64,000 nt of DNA, taken from assembly GCA_944412495.1 (NCBI GenBank), contig CALYBL010000019.1, positions 1 to 64,000 of the forward strand, read 5' to 3'. Made by a program: the position numbers and the translations under genes. The notes beneath the pieces were generated by a model that saw only the letters and a program-made list of their open reading frames with translations, ran no database searches and had not been told where the DNA came from. Of the stretch, positions 50,741-59,178 are shown in pieces. Every line of letters begins with the position of its first letter. Position 1 is the stretch's first letter. The stretch is from an uncultured Clostridia bacterium (lineage in GTDB: Bacteria; Bacillota; Clostridia; Oscillospirales; Acutalibacteraceae).

Positions 50741-51197
50741 GCCTGTTGCTATAATGGAATTTGTATGTCTTTTGCTTATCTGTCTGTCTTAAAACATCTG
50801 ACATGCAGGTGTATGATTGCACAGCGGCGCGTCCGGCGCTCCTTTGTGCCAGGGACTTTGATAGCCTTTACACATAGGCGGGTGTAATAAAATCGCTGAG
50901 CTGCGGCTGTATGTTCTAAGGGGATAAGAAAGTGTCACTCTGCTCAGAAGCGAGTCGGGGCTTGGTCAGGATATACAGCGTGACACTGGCATTTGTTTTA
51001 TCTGTGACGGCATGACACATGTCTATCAGATGCAAGCCAGCCTGATGCTTTTTTCTGAATCAGCTATAAAGTCGGACAAAACCGATTTTATCACAAAGAC
51101 AGCCTTGAGCAAACACATCTTCAAGCTGCTGTTAATATTTCTGCATGCGCCGCTTTAGGCGCGGCTTCTCATTTTTATAAGCAAGGAGCAACAAAAT
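50741..51197 (+). other. Structured leader region before the ECF transporter gene
   Basis: No gene is visible in this 457-bp stretch. A perfect 8-bp inverted repeat AGTGTCAC (50931-50938) / GTGACACT (50980-50987) encloses 41 nt. A GCGCC / GGCGC hairpin (51147-51162) with a following TTCTCATTTTT lies just 20 nt before the ribosome site. Vitamin-transporter genes are often preceded by riboswitches, but this sequence has none of the conserved TPP, FMN, cobalamin or PreQ1 blocks I know. Confidence 0.5.
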
Positions 51198-51764
51198 ATG
51201 AAAAGGACGATAAAAAATTTGACGCTCGCGGCCATGTTTTTAGCGCTCGGCATGGTTCTGCCCTTCCTAACCGGGCAGATACCTCAAATAGGCAGCATGC
51301 TGCTGCCGATGCATATACCTGTACTTTTGTGCGGACTTATATGCGGCTGGCAGTACGGCGCGGTGGTAGGCGCTGCACTTCCGCTGCTGCGCTCGGCAAT
51401 ATTTGGCGCGCCTGTATTTTTCCCAAACGCGACTGCGATGGCAGCCGAGCTTATGACATATGGCCTTGTTGTGGGACTGCTGTATTCTATTTCCCGCTGG
51501 CAGTGCCTTCGTTCGCTGTACCGCTGCCTTATTTCCGCCATGCTTGCCGGACGCGCGGTATGGGGAATCGTGCAGGTCATACAGTTAGGCCTGTCCGGCA
51601 GCAGCTTTACCTGGCAGATGTTCGCTGCGGGCGCGTTCCTCAATGCCATTCCCGGCATTATATTGCAGCTTATTCTTATCCCGGCTGTCATGGCAGCGCT
51701 CAACCGTACAGGATTGGTGCGCTTTAAGAAGCAGCGGCATGCTGCCACAAAGTCGGAGAGCTGA
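51198..51764 (+). CDS. ECF-type transporter substrate-binding (S) component
   Basis: A 188-aa hydrophobic protein with about six membrane segments. The N-terminal LTLAAMFLALGMVLPFLTGQIP and LPMHIPVLLCGLICGWQYG motifs are typical of ECF S components, which capture a vitamin or similar molecule and use a shared energising module encoded elsewhere. ATG start with AAGGAG about 9 nt upstream. The following gene, 3 nt away, encodes a uridine-kinase-like protein, so the substrate may be a nucleoside or other hydroxylated compound phosphorylated on entry. The substrate itself is not identifiable. Confidence 0.88.
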   Translation: MKRTIKNLTLAAMFLALGMVLPFLTGQIPQIGSMLLPMHIPVLLCGLICGWQYGAVVGAALPLLRSAIFGAPVFFPNATAMAAELMTYGLVVGLLYSISRWQCLRSLYRCLISAMLAGRAVWGIVQVIQLGLSGSSFTWQMFAAGAFLNAIPGIILQLILIPAVMAALNRTGLVRFKKQRHAATKSES

Positions 51765-51767
51765 GCT

Positions 51768-52346
51768 ATGGAAAAAGCTGCGGCTGCGATTTTGGCTGAA
51801 ATCAATAAGCAAAAGCAGACCAAAGCACCGATGCTTGTCGCCATAGACGGGCGGTGCGCTGCCGGCAAAAGCACTATTGCCGGCATTATACAAAGGGCTG
51901 CCGGCTGCACTGTCATACATATGGACGACTTCTTCCTGCGCCCGGAGCAGCGAACAAAGGAGCGTCTGCTGATGCCCGGCGGCAATATCGATTGGGAGCG
52001 TTTTATACAGGAGGTGCTGCTGCCGCTGAGCAGTGGTCAGGCGGCGTTTTACCGCCCCTATGACTGTCATTCTCAGAAATTTGCGGAGACGGTAAAGGCA
52101 GACTTAACGCCGTTTATACTGATAGAGGGCTCTTACAGCTGTCATCCGTGGCTTTGGGATTTTTATGCATTTCATGTTTTTCTGAATATATCCCACGAAG
52201 AGCAGCTCAGGCGTATTAAAGCGCGCAGCGGTACTGCTTTTGACATGTTTAGAGATAAATGGATCCCTCTTGAAGAGCGATATTTTGAGGCCTTTGATAT
52301 TGCCAAGCGATGCGAGCTTCGGCTTGAAACGTCCGGACTGAGGTGA
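51768..52346 (+). CDS. Uridine kinase-like P-loop kinase
   Basis: A 192-aa P-loop kinase: Walker A DGRCAAGKSTIAG (GxxxxGKS), an acidic HMDDFFLRPEQR motif as in the uridine/pantothenate kinase fold, and VFLNISHEEQLRRIKAR near the lid. It starts at ATG with GGAG in the end of the ECF gene, implying coupled translation. The family covers uridine, cytidine and related kinases. Pairing with a transporter S component suggests phosphorylation of the imported substrate; the exact one is unknown. Confidence 0.85.
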   Translation: MEKAAAAILAEINKQKQTKAPMLVAIDGRCAAGKSTIAGIIQRAAGCTVIHMDDFFLRPEQRTKERLLMPGGNIDWERFIQEVLLPLSSGQAAFYRPYDCHSQKFAETVKADLTPFILIEGSYSCHPWLWDFYAFHVFLNISHEEQLRRIKARSGTAFDMFRDKWIPLEERYFEAFDIAKRCELRLETSGLR

Positions 52347-52796
52347 TGATGCTGTAAAGCGAAAAGGAATATCTGTTAAAATGCCATAAACAAAAATGTA
52401 TATAAAAATGCATGCATCTCAGCCGTTATTTTGGATGTCGGAGCTCTGCGGCCTGAATAAAGTCGTATAACAGGCATTGAGATATATTGCAGGCATCAGA
52501 AAATCTATCATAACCTATCGTGATACTTTTAATTTGACATCTCATTTTTGTCATAATTGCCATTAAAGCGTTGTATATTTGATCTATATAAAAACAAATA
52601 ATAATGTAAAAATCTCCTTTATTATTGTCTATAATTTTATGAATATAGCTATGGCAGATTATGACACAGCAGCAGTATATATGTAAACCTCCAATTCTCT
52701 TTTATGCACCCAGAGTGGGATTAGGGAAGACTAATGCATAAATATTCATTAAAGAACAAAAAGAGGCTCCATCCTTATCGGACGGAGCCTCTATCG
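52347..52796. other. AT-rich intergenic region
   Basis: No gene is visible. The sequence turns noticeably AT-rich to the right, continuous with the composition of the neighbouring orphan gene. A terminator for that gene is at 52762-52792. Confidence 0.5.
52762..52792 (-). terminator. Terminator of the AT-rich orphan gene
   Basis: The stem AGAGGCTCC / GGAGCCTCT with extra pairing inside is followed on the minus strand by TTTTTG. Confidence 0.85.
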
Positions 52797-53459
52797 TTAT
52801 ATTATATATGGGCTCAAGGATTTAATTTTATTGTAAATTCTCATATTCTTGCTTTCATCCCACGTTCCAGATTTGTTATTATAACTACTATATAGCATAT
52901 TAATTAAAGGCTCTGGCTCACCTGTAAACATATTAATTATCGTATAATCGTCATTATTAACAATCGGTTTATCTCCCCAAATATCAATAAGCTGTTTTAA
53001 AATTAATAAGTATACTTCTTCATCTTCTGATACCATGTTAAAACAATTTTTCTTCCATGATGTTTCTGGAATCCATCCGCTATACAGGTCATTCAATTCA
53101 GGGACAAGGTAATCAACTATACCGCCAAGGCCAACAGTCCCCTCAGCTTCATCATTCGGATATTTGCAAATTAAAACATGTAACAATAAGTGTTCTAAAT
53201 AATCACAATATATAATGTTTTCTTTTTGTTGCCATTCAAATGGATGCTTCTCAGCAAATTTCGGGTTAGACAGCATAATCGCAGTATCTTCTTTTTTATG
53301 GTGTGCGAATAATCCATCTTTTGTTCGCGAGACTTTAGAATTCTTATTATATGATTTTGTCATATAGTCTGCCCGCCCAATACCGTATTTTGATTGCAAG
53401 TAGTCACAGTACTCTAAATATGTAAATCCTTTGACTTTCTGATATTCTCTCCTTCGCAA
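52797..53459 (-). CDS. AT-rich orphan gene, possible HNH-like protein
   Basis: A 220-aa soluble protein starting at TTG (MRRREYQKVKGF), chosen for AAGGA 9 nt upstream; a frame extending into the U32 gene is unlikely. Codon use is plainly more AT-rich than its neighbours, suggesting transfer. His-rich elements, GLFAHHKKEDTAIMLS (about 50-65) and YCDYLEHLLLHVLIC (about 85-99), suggest a metal site like that of HNH-type nucleases, with NPKFAEKHPFEWQ between them. The C-terminal ~110 residues are acidic, with no motif I know. No toxin-antitoxin or restriction partner is beside it. Function unknown. Confidence 0.6.
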   Translation of the reverse strand: MRRREYQKVKGFTYLEYCDYLQSKYGIGRADYMTKSYNKNSKVSRTKDGLFAHHKKEDTAIMLSNPKFAEKHPFEWQQKENIIYCDYLEHLLLHVLICKYPNDEAEGTVGLGGIVDYLVPELNDLYSGWIPETSWKKNCFNMVSEDEEVYLLILKQLIDIWGDKPIVNNDDYTIINMFTGEPEPLINMLYSSYNNKSGTWDESKNMRIYNKIKSLSPYII

Positions 53460-53518
53460 ATTAAATACTTCCTTTCCAAATATAATAAAAAGGCCGTGGA
53501 TACCACATCCGGTTTTTA

Positions 53519-53553
53519 AAGCAAAGCCTGCGTAAAATAAACGCGGAGGCATA
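53519..53553 (-). terminator. Probable terminator after the U32 peptidase gene
   Basis: An imperfect stem, GCCTcCGCGT / ACGCaGGC, followed by TTTGCTTT on the minus strand, separates the U32 gene from the orphan gene. Confidence 0.55.
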
Positions 53554-53575
53554 TGTCGCTTTAAACAAAAAACTG

Positions 53576-54823
53576 CTATATCTCCCTGCGGATATATGCG
53601 CCGCGGCCTACCTCCTGACCGCCGCAATCCACAAGCACGTCCTCGGCGGCCTTATTGGCGCATTCAAGCTCCTCACCCGTCATGCTGAAAATACGCTTTA
53701 CAATTATATTATAAGGCTTTCTGCCCGCCTCGAGACAGTTTAGTGTGTCACCCTTGAAAAATCTGTTTCGCTGACTTACCTTAAGCAGGCCGCCGCTGTA
53801 TTCTCCGGCAATGCCAACCACCTGATGCGTTCTGATATATCCTCCGGTTTCATACGTCTGTGCCGCAGTCGGACGGCCAAAATAAAAGCCGGTGCTGTAG
53901 GCACGGTGGCTTATTTTGTCAAGCTCATCGAGAATCCATCCCTCAGGCGCATACGCTTTGCCAGCCGAGCTTAGGTACGAATCTATCGCGGCACGGTAGG
54001 CATAGGTCGTGACGGCGGTATAATACGCCGATTTCGCCCTGCCCTCTATCTTAAAGGAATATATTCCCGCCTGCGACATTTTGTCTATGTACGCCGCCAT
54101 ATTAAGGTCGTTGGCGTTGAGTATGTATGCGCCGCGGCCGTCCTCCTCTATCGGATAGTATACGCCGGGACGCTTTTCCTCGCACAGCGCATATTTCCAG
54201 CGGCAGGACTGCGCACAGTCGCCGCGGTTGGCGTCCCGGCCGGTCATATAGTCAGACAGCAGACAGCGGCCCGACATGGACATGCACATGGCACCGTGAA
54301 CAAATGCCTCAAGCTGCATATCAGCCGGGATATCTGCCCTTATGTCAGCTATCTCCGAAAGCGTAAGCTCCCTTGCCAGCACCGCCCGCGATGCTCCGAG
54401 GCTGTGCCACAGCTTAGCCGACTCGGCATTCGTTATGCCCGCCTGCACCGATATGTGTATATCTGTTTTTTCGGCATACCTTCTGCAAAGGGAAAAGACT
54501 CCGGCATCCGAAACTATAAACGCGTCCACGCCGGCATCCGCTGCCGTTTCTATAACCTGCGGGATTTCCTTTATTTCGTCATTGTGCGGCACGGTATTAA
54601 GCGTTAAGTATACCTTAACGTCCTCACTGTGTGCATAAGCCACTGCCGCGTGCAGTCCCTCATCACTGAAATTCTGCGCGCCGGCACGCATGTTGAATCG
54701 CTCGTGTGCAAGATACACAGCGTCTGCGCCAAAGCTTACCGCCGCCTCAAGCTGCTCTTTCCCGCCTGCCGGCGAAAGAAGCTCCAATACAGGACCTGCT
54801 GCTTTACTGCTTACGACTGCCAT
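53576..54823 (-). CDS. U32 peptidase-family protein (tRNA hydroxylation type)
   Basis: A 415-aa protein beginning with the U32 fold: LELLSPAGGKEQLEAAVSFGADAVYL. The signature region EAFVHGAMCMSMSGRCLLSDYMTGRDANRGDCAQSCRW carries the conserved Cys residues that bind an iron-sulfur cluster. Members of this subgroup (TrhP/YrrN-YrrO relatives) hydroxylate wobble uridine of tRNA. A collagenase-like label is older. It overlaps mltG by 13 nt, a gene order conserved in Clostridia. Confidence 0.92.
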   Translation of the reverse strand: MAVVSSKAAGPVLELLSPAGGKEQLEAAVSFGADAVYLAHERFNMRAGAQNFSDEGLHAAVAYAHSEDVKVYLTLNTVPHNDEIKEIPQVIETAADAGVDAFIVSDAGVFSLCRRYAEKTDIHISVQAGITNAESAKLWHSLGASRAVLARELTLSEIADIRADIPADMQLEAFVHGAMCMSMSGRCLLSDYMTGRDANRGDCAQSCRWKYALCEEKRPGVYYPIEEDGRGAYILNANDLNMAAYIDKMSQAGIYSFKIEGRAKSAYYTAVTTYAYRAAIDSYLSSAGKAYAPEGWILDELDKISHRAYSTGFYFGRPTAAQTYETGGYIRTHQVVGIAGEYSGGLLKVSQRNRFFKGDTLNCLEAGRKPYNIIVKRIFSMTGEELECANKAAEDVLVDCGGQEVGRGAYIRREI

Positions 54824-56214
54824 TTTCCCTCTCTTCTCAGCTGAGCTATTACTGCATTGTGCTCGTCAAGCGTTTTGCTGTAATAGAAGACTTTATCGGT
54901 ATCCGTTACAAAATAATCATAATCAAAGTTTTCCTCCGGGTAAAGCACGGCATTTATCGCGTCAATGCCCGGGTTGCATATCGGTCCGGGCGGCAGGCCC
55001 TCGGTCACCATTGTGTTGTACATTATTCCTGCCTTCTGGGCATATGTCACCGTCGGTGTAGAGCCCAGCAGCTTAGGCTGGTCAGTCCAGTTAAGCCTGT
55101 TGTAAAATACCGCCGCTACCTTTGCCATGTTTTCAGGGTCGCCGCTCGCCTCAAGCTCTACTATGGATGCCAGCGTCAGCACCTCGTGCATAGAATAGCC
55201 AAGCTCGTCGGCCCGGGCCTTCATTTCGTCGGTAAATACAGTATCAAGCTGCGATATCAGCTTGTTGAGCGCAGTAAAACCAGACTGGTCGGTATCGTCC
55301 TTATAGAAATTATACGTCTCAGGATACAGATAGCCCTCAAGCCGGTAGTATACGCGCTGTACAGGGATATCCTCAATAAAGTCGTAATTAAACTCGCCGG
55401 AGGCAACGGCCTCATCAAACGAATCAGCAGTACATGCGCCGGCCTCCACCAAAAGCGTCTTTATCGTTTCAAGAGTGGCGCCCTCCGGTATAGTCACCGT
55501 CACCTCGTCGGCCGCCAGTCCGCCCTCCTGAAGCTGAGAGATTATTCCCTCGTAGCCTATGCTGTTGTAGAAATTGTAAACACCGCTTCTCAGCGTACCG
55601 TCCACGCCCTTAAACTTGGCAAACATCCTGAACAGCCACGGATGGTCTATCGCGCCGGCCTCCTCAAGAGCATCGGCTATCTCAGCCGTAGTGGCATCCT
55701 GCTCAATAACGACCTCGCAGTATTCGTTCTTGCCGAGCGCCAGCATATCCCAGAGCGTAGTTATTATTGCCCAAGAGAAAAATACTGACAGTCCGACTAT
55801 AAAGCCTATCTGCACTATTACACTGACTATCCACGCATGAGAACGCTTTTTCTTGCCCTTCCCTTTTTTGCCGCTCTTGCCGTGAGCAGCAGTACCCGAT
55901 GAAACGCCGTGCGTGCCTGCTGCGGCCGTGGCCGTCACAGGCTCATGGGGCTTTATGACAAAGTCGTCGTCTATAATGGTATCGTCGTCAAACGTGCCGC
56001 CGTCAAAGCCAGTATCTTCCGTGCCGTCAGTGCCGTAGTAATCCTTCCTTGACGTATCCTCATTACTTTTGGGCATGAACATGTCAAAGTCATACTTGCC
56101 GACGCTTTTAAATTCATCGTCGGTGTTCAGATGATTGTCTTCCCTGTATTCGTCAAGTATCTTGTCTATTTCCTTGTCATGCTCATCGCCGTGAAAATTG
56201 AAATTGTCTTTCAT
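54811..56214 (-). CDS. mltG: Endolytic transglycosylase MltG
   Basis: A 467-aa membrane enzyme that cuts nascent peptidoglycan glycan strands. The first ~120 residues are an unusually long, acidic cytoplasmic region. One membrane segment (about 128-155) follows, then the LysM-like subdomain (VVIEQDATTAEIADALEEAGAI) and the YceG catalytic domain. The catalytic Glu lies in VLTLASIVELEASGDPENMAKVAAVFYNRL. The GTAHGKSGKKGKGKKKRSH stretch before the membrane segment is a strongly basic linker. It is translationally coupled to the U32 gene. Confidence 0.94.
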   Translation of the reverse strand: MKDNFNFHGDEHDKEIDKILDEYREDNHLNTDDEFKSVGKYDFDMFMPKSNEDTSRKDYYGTDGTEDTGFDGGTFDDDTIIDDDFVIKPHEPVTATAAAGTHGVSSGTAAHGKSGKKGKGKKKRSHAWIVSVIVQIGFIVGLSVFFSWAIITTLWDMLALGKNEYCEVVIEQDATTAEIADALEEAGAIDHPWLFRMFAKFKGVDGTLRSGVYNFYNSIGYEGIISQLQEGGLAADEVTVTIPEGATLETIKTLLVEAGACTADSFDEAVASGEFNYDFIEDIPVQRVYYRLEGYLYPETYNFYKDDTDQSGFTALNKLISQLDTVFTDEMKARADELGYSMHEVLTLASIVELEASGDPENMAKVAAVFYNRLNWTDQPKLLGSTPTVTYAQKAGIMYNTMVTEGLPPGPICNPGIDAINAVLYPEENFDYDYFVTDTDKVFYYSKTLDEHNAVIAQLRREGKWQS

Positions 56215-56249
56215 CCTATCAGCCCTTTACCAATAAACAAATGACAGTA

Positions 56250-56277
56250 ACAACAAATCTGTAAAATTCATATACTA
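56250..56277 (+). promoter_or_regulatory. Possible mother-cell sigma (K/E-like) promoter
   Basis: CATATACTA (56269-56277) fits the sigma-K -10 pattern CATANNNTA, with an AC (56250-56251) 17 bp upstream. No sigma-A promoter is evident there. AC is weakly informative, so this is tentative. Confidence 0.35.
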
Positions 56278-56334
56278 TAACAAAAGCGCGGCAGAAAACG
56301 CACTTTTGATATATATTTTTTAGAGGTGAATTTT

Positions 56335-56412
56335 ATGTGTTTCGGTAATAACAACAACTGCTGCTGGATTATAATTTTGGTACTTATACTTTGCTGCTGC
56401 TGCAACAACTAA
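56335..56412 (+). CDS. 25-aa Cys/Asn-rich membrane micropeptide
   Basis: An ATG with a GAGGTG site 7 nt upstream opens a 25-codon frame: MCFGNNNNCCW, a hydrophobic core IIILVLIL, then four consecutive Cys and two Asn before the stop. A strong terminator follows within 17 nt, so it is a complete tiny transcription unit. Similar short Cys/Asn-rich single-pass peptides, some annotated as high-cysteine chorion-like proteins, occur in Clostridia. Their function is unknown to me. It is divergent from mltG and convergent with the cyclo-ligase gene. Confidence 0.7.
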   Translation: MCFGNNNNCCWIIILVLILCCCCNN

Positions 56413-56419
56413 AGTTAAG

Positions 56420-57055
56420 TCACATGATGCCCTGCCCGGATTTTCGGCAGGGCTTTTTCCCTTCCGTTTGGCCGCAGCTTTTAAGGTATTTATCTGTTAT
56501 TATCATATCAACCGCTCTGTCGTAGCGGCCGTGCCACAAACTCCGCTTGACCTGAAACGAATATGCCAGACCCGCGGTCATGCCGCTATAGCGAGATAAA
56601 AAGCGGTCAAAATATCCCTTGCCGAAGCCCAATCTGTATCCGTTTATATCATAGCACAGCGCCGGGACAATGCAGAGACCGCCGTCATAATCCTCAAATT
56701 TCTCACATTTGAGCGGGTCAGGCTCAAGCACGCCGAATGCACCGGGACTCAGCATATCTACCGAGCTTATATAGTAAAAGTCAAGGTCCGTCACGTCGGT
56801 ACGGCAGTACGGAACAGCCACCCTTTTGCCAGATGAGAATGCGTCCTCCAAAATATAGCTTGTGCTTATTTCAACGCCCTTAGACATGTATATAAGCAGC
56901 GTGCCGACATTTTTGTAGCTTCTGCATCGCAGCAGCCGCTGTGCTATTGCTGTGTCCAGCTCCTGCTTTCTCTTCAATGATAGCTTTTCCCGCTCCCTTT
57001 TGCATTTGTCTCTGAGCGCTCTTTTATATTCCCTTATATCTCTTACTTCCGGCAT
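56420..57055 (-). CDS. 5-formyltetrahydrofolate cyclo-ligase
   Basis: A 211-aa enzyme (MTHFS) that converts 5-formyl-THF to 5,10-methenyl-THF with ATP. The N-terminal basic helix REYKRALRDKCKREREKLS and the signature LGFGKGYFDRFLSRY are diagnostic, as is GICIVPALCYD-like LCIVPALCYDINGYRLG. It overlaps the DJ-1 family gene by 13 nt and the three genes tmk, DJ-1 and this one run as an operon. Its 3' end carries the terminator of the opposing micropeptide gene. Confidence 0.93.
   Translation of the reverse strand: MPEVRDIREYKRALRDKCKREREKLSLKRKQELDTAIAQRLLRCRSYKNVGTLLIYMSKGVEISTSYILEDAFSSGKRVAVPYCRTDVTDLDFYYISSVDMLSPGAFGVLEPDPLKCEKFEDYDGGLCIVPALCYDINGYRLGFGKGYFDRFLSRYSGMTAGLAYSFQVKRSLWHGRYDRAVDMIITDKYLKSCGQTEGKKPCRKSGQGIM
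56429..56453 (+). terminator. Terminator of the micropeptide gene
   Basis: A perfect 8-bp stem, GCCCTGCC / GGCAGGGC, followed by T5. It lies inside the 3' end of the convergent cyclo-ligase gene. Confidence 0.85.
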
Positions 57056-57597
57056 TGCATGCCCTTTCTTATGTTTTCCGCCGTTTTTTCGTCAAGTAAA
57101 TATTCTACCATTTTAAGCGCAAAGTCAACCGTTACGCCAGGGCCGCGGCCCGTGATTATATTGCCGCTCTGCACAACGTATTCGTCGCTGAGCGTGGCGC
57201 CGGAAAGCTCGCTCTCAAAGCCCGGATAGCATGTGGCGGTTTTGCCCTTTAAAATTCCGCTGTGCCCCAGCACGGACGGTGCAGCACAGATTGCAGCACA
57301 CAGCTTTCCGGAGCTGTAAGCGTAATCTATAAGCTCATGCACCTTTTGTGATTTGTCCAAATTAACGGTGCCCGGCATCCCGCCCGGCAGCATAACAGCA
57401 TCAAGCCGCTCATCCGGCGATATCTCATCTTCGGCGGCATCGGCCATGACCTCTATGCCGTGCGAGCCCTTTACCTTTTTGGAGCCGACTCCTACGGTTA
57501 TCACTTCAATATTTGCCCTTCTGAGCACATCTATCGTGCCTATGGCTTCAATCTCCTCAAAGCCGTCGGCTAAAAATACATATACCATTTTGCCCAC
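57043..57597 (-). CDS. DJ-1/PfpI family protein
   Basis: A 184-aa protein of the DJ-1 subgroup: VFLADGFEEIEAIGTIDVLRRA with the conserved Glu, and the nucleophile elbow CAAICAAPSVLGHSGIL with the reactive Cys. Members include YajL/ThiJ-like chaperones and glyoxal-damage proteins; assignment to thiamine synthesis is an old mislabel. It lies 2 nt after tmk and overlaps the cyclo-ligase gene. Confidence 0.92.
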   Translation of the reverse strand: MGKMVYVFLADGFEEIEAIGTIDVLRRANIEVITVGVGSKKVKGSHGIEVMADAAEDEISPDERLDAVMLPGGMPGTVNLDKSQKVHELIDYAYSSGKLCAAICAAPSVLGHSGILKGKTATCYPGFESELSGATLSDEYVVQSGNIITGRGPGVTVDFALKMVEYLLDEKTAENIRKGMQCRK

Positions 57598-57599
57598 CT

Positions 57600-58268
57600 T
57601 TAGTCTATTGCCTTTTCTATATACTCAACTATCTTTTTGTGTATCTCATCAACAGGGAGCGGCTCCCTGCCGTCTGCGCAGTCTATGACATGCCAGCCGA
57701 GCCTTTCGGCGGCATACAGCGCCGACACCCTGCTTATCTCCAAAAAACGGCGGTCCTTTTCATGTATGTCGCGCCTGTCTTCATCCCCGCTGTACCGCTT
57801 CGATATCAGCCGGCTGGAAACGGAGGACGGCATATCCAAGTATACCACGGCGTCGGGCTTAGGCAGGCCCACCTTGTTAAACTCCAAATCATAAAGCCAG
57901 TCCAGATACGCGTCCCATTCCTCCTCCGGCAGCTTGCAGGTCTGGTGCACGGCGTTTGAGGTGGTATATCTGTTGGCAACTATGACGGCCCCGTTTTCGT
58001 AATACTCGCCCCAGCTTGTCTTAAAGCTCGCAAACCTGTCGACGGTATAAAGCAATGATGCGGCATAGGCCCCGACATCACCCGGCCTGCTGCCGAATTT
58101 GCCGGAAAGATACATCTTTACAAGTGCGCTTGACGACGAGTCATAGTTGGGGAACGATACGTATTTTACAAGCCGTTCACCGTTCTTTAAATATGAATAA
58201 AGCCTTTCGGACTGCGTCTGCTTGCCGCTGCCGTCCAGCCCCTCTATCACTATAAGCCTGCCCCGCAT
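57600..58268 (-). CDS. tmk: Thymidylate kinase
   Basis: A 222-aa kinase making dTDP from dTMP. The P-loop is EGLDGSGKQTQSERL, the DR(Y/F) motif VDRFASF, and the lid region RYSGDEDRRDIHEKDRRFLE. The SFPNYDSSSSALVKMYLSGKFG region matches the longer thymidylate kinase form found in Clostridia. The start at MRGRLIVIEG is preferred to one 6 codons earlier because GAGAGTG lies 6 nt upstream. First gene of the three-gene operon. Confidence 0.93.
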   Translation of the reverse strand: MRGRLIVIEGLDGSGKQTQSERLYSYLKNGERLVKYVSFPNYDSSSSALVKMYLSGKFGSRPGDVGAYAASLLYTVDRFASFKTSWGEYYENGAVIVANRYTTSNAVHQTCKLPEEEWDAYLDWLYDLEFNKVGLPKPDAVVYLDMPSSVSSRLISKRYSGDEDRRDIHEKDRRFLEISRVSALYAAERLGWHVIDCADGREPLPVDEIHKKIVEYIEKAID

Positions 58269-58332
58269 ATTATCACTCTCGCACAATCATTATCCAATTA
58301 ATTATATCAGACATATATGCTTTTATCAAACA

Positions 58333-59166
58333 CTATTTCAGCATATCTACAGGCTCGCCGACCGTTTCGGACGCAGGTATGCCGCCGTCAGACTCGGCAA
58401 CGGAAGTCCCAGCTTTATCGTCTGAATTAGATATATCAAACGTATACGGCTTGGCTGGAGCATTTTCTGCGTTATTTCGCGGCTCTAAAGGAAAATTCTC
58501 AGCAGCAGCTGTACAGTCCGTCTCTGGCAGAGCACTCTCCGCGTCAGCATCAGCAGCAGTAATCTCGAACTCGGACGCGGCAGCCTCGGCCTTGTCATCA
58601 GCGGCGGACGGCTCCCTTTTTAATATTTTATCCTTTAATCTATACACAAAGCCGGGGACGACCAGGAACTTATTTACGGCTATGGCTATCACGACGCCTA
58701 TCACCGTCTCAAAAATCCGATACAGCGCGTATACAAGCGGGTCGCGGTCGCCCATGACGGATATTACAACTACGAACACAACGCACGCCATCGCGCAGGA
58801 ACGCTGCTTTTTCGTGACATTGCATATGACCATACATGCTAAAATGCCGAAAAAGATTATTATAATCTGCACAGACGACGGGACATACGGCAAAGCAAGA
58901 AGGGCGATTATTCCCAAAAGACCGCCGACGGCATTGCCAAACAGGCGGAAAACGCCAGATGTCACACTGTCCTCCACCGTATTCTGCATACATATTATAC
59001 CCGCTGCGCAGGCATAAACAGGTATAGGATTTGCCTGATTAAAAAAAGAAAAGTCCACTAAAGCGTGCAGTATTTCGAAAAATACAAAGCACAGCGCCAC
59101 CGACACCGCCGTTTTAAACGACCGCATACCGAGTCCCGGTATCCTTTTAAGCGTTTCTTTAGACAT
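58333..59166 (-). CDS. ArAE/FUSC-type membrane protein with long acidic tail
   Basis: A ~277-aa protein. The N-terminal half (residues ~1-160) has about six membrane segments in the pattern of the aromatic acid exporter family 1 (DUF939): AVSVALCFVFFEIL, QNTVEDSVTSGVFRLFGNAVGGLLGIIALL and IFETVIGVVIAIAVNKFLV. The C-terminal ~105 residues are low-complexity and rich in Ala, Glu and Asp, probably disordered in the cytoplasm. Substrate is unknown. The start is uncertain between two Met codons four apart; neither has a strong site. Confidence 0.82.
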   Translation of the reverse strand: MSKETLKRIPGLGMRSFKTAVSVALCFVFFEILHALVDFSFFNQANPIPVYACAAGIICMQNTVEDSVTSGVFRLFGNAVGGLLGIIALLALPYVPSSVQIIIIFFGILACMVICNVTKKQRSCAMACVVFVVVISVMGDRDPLVYALYRIFETVIGVVIAIAVNKFLVVPGFVYRLKDKILKREPSAADDKAEAAASEFEITAADADAESALPETDCTAAAENFPLEPRNNAENAPAKPYTFDISNSDDKAGTSVAESDGGIPASETVGEPVDMLK

Positions 59167-59178
59167 AATCCTGCACAT

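Noticed and set aside
50741..51197. TPP, FMN or cobalamin riboswitch before the ECF gene
   Set aside because: None of the conserved sequence blocks of these classes is present; left as an unassigned leader.
54706..55788. A 360-aa plus-strand open frame
   Set aside because: Antisense of mltG and the U32 gene; no ribosome site and no recognisable domain.
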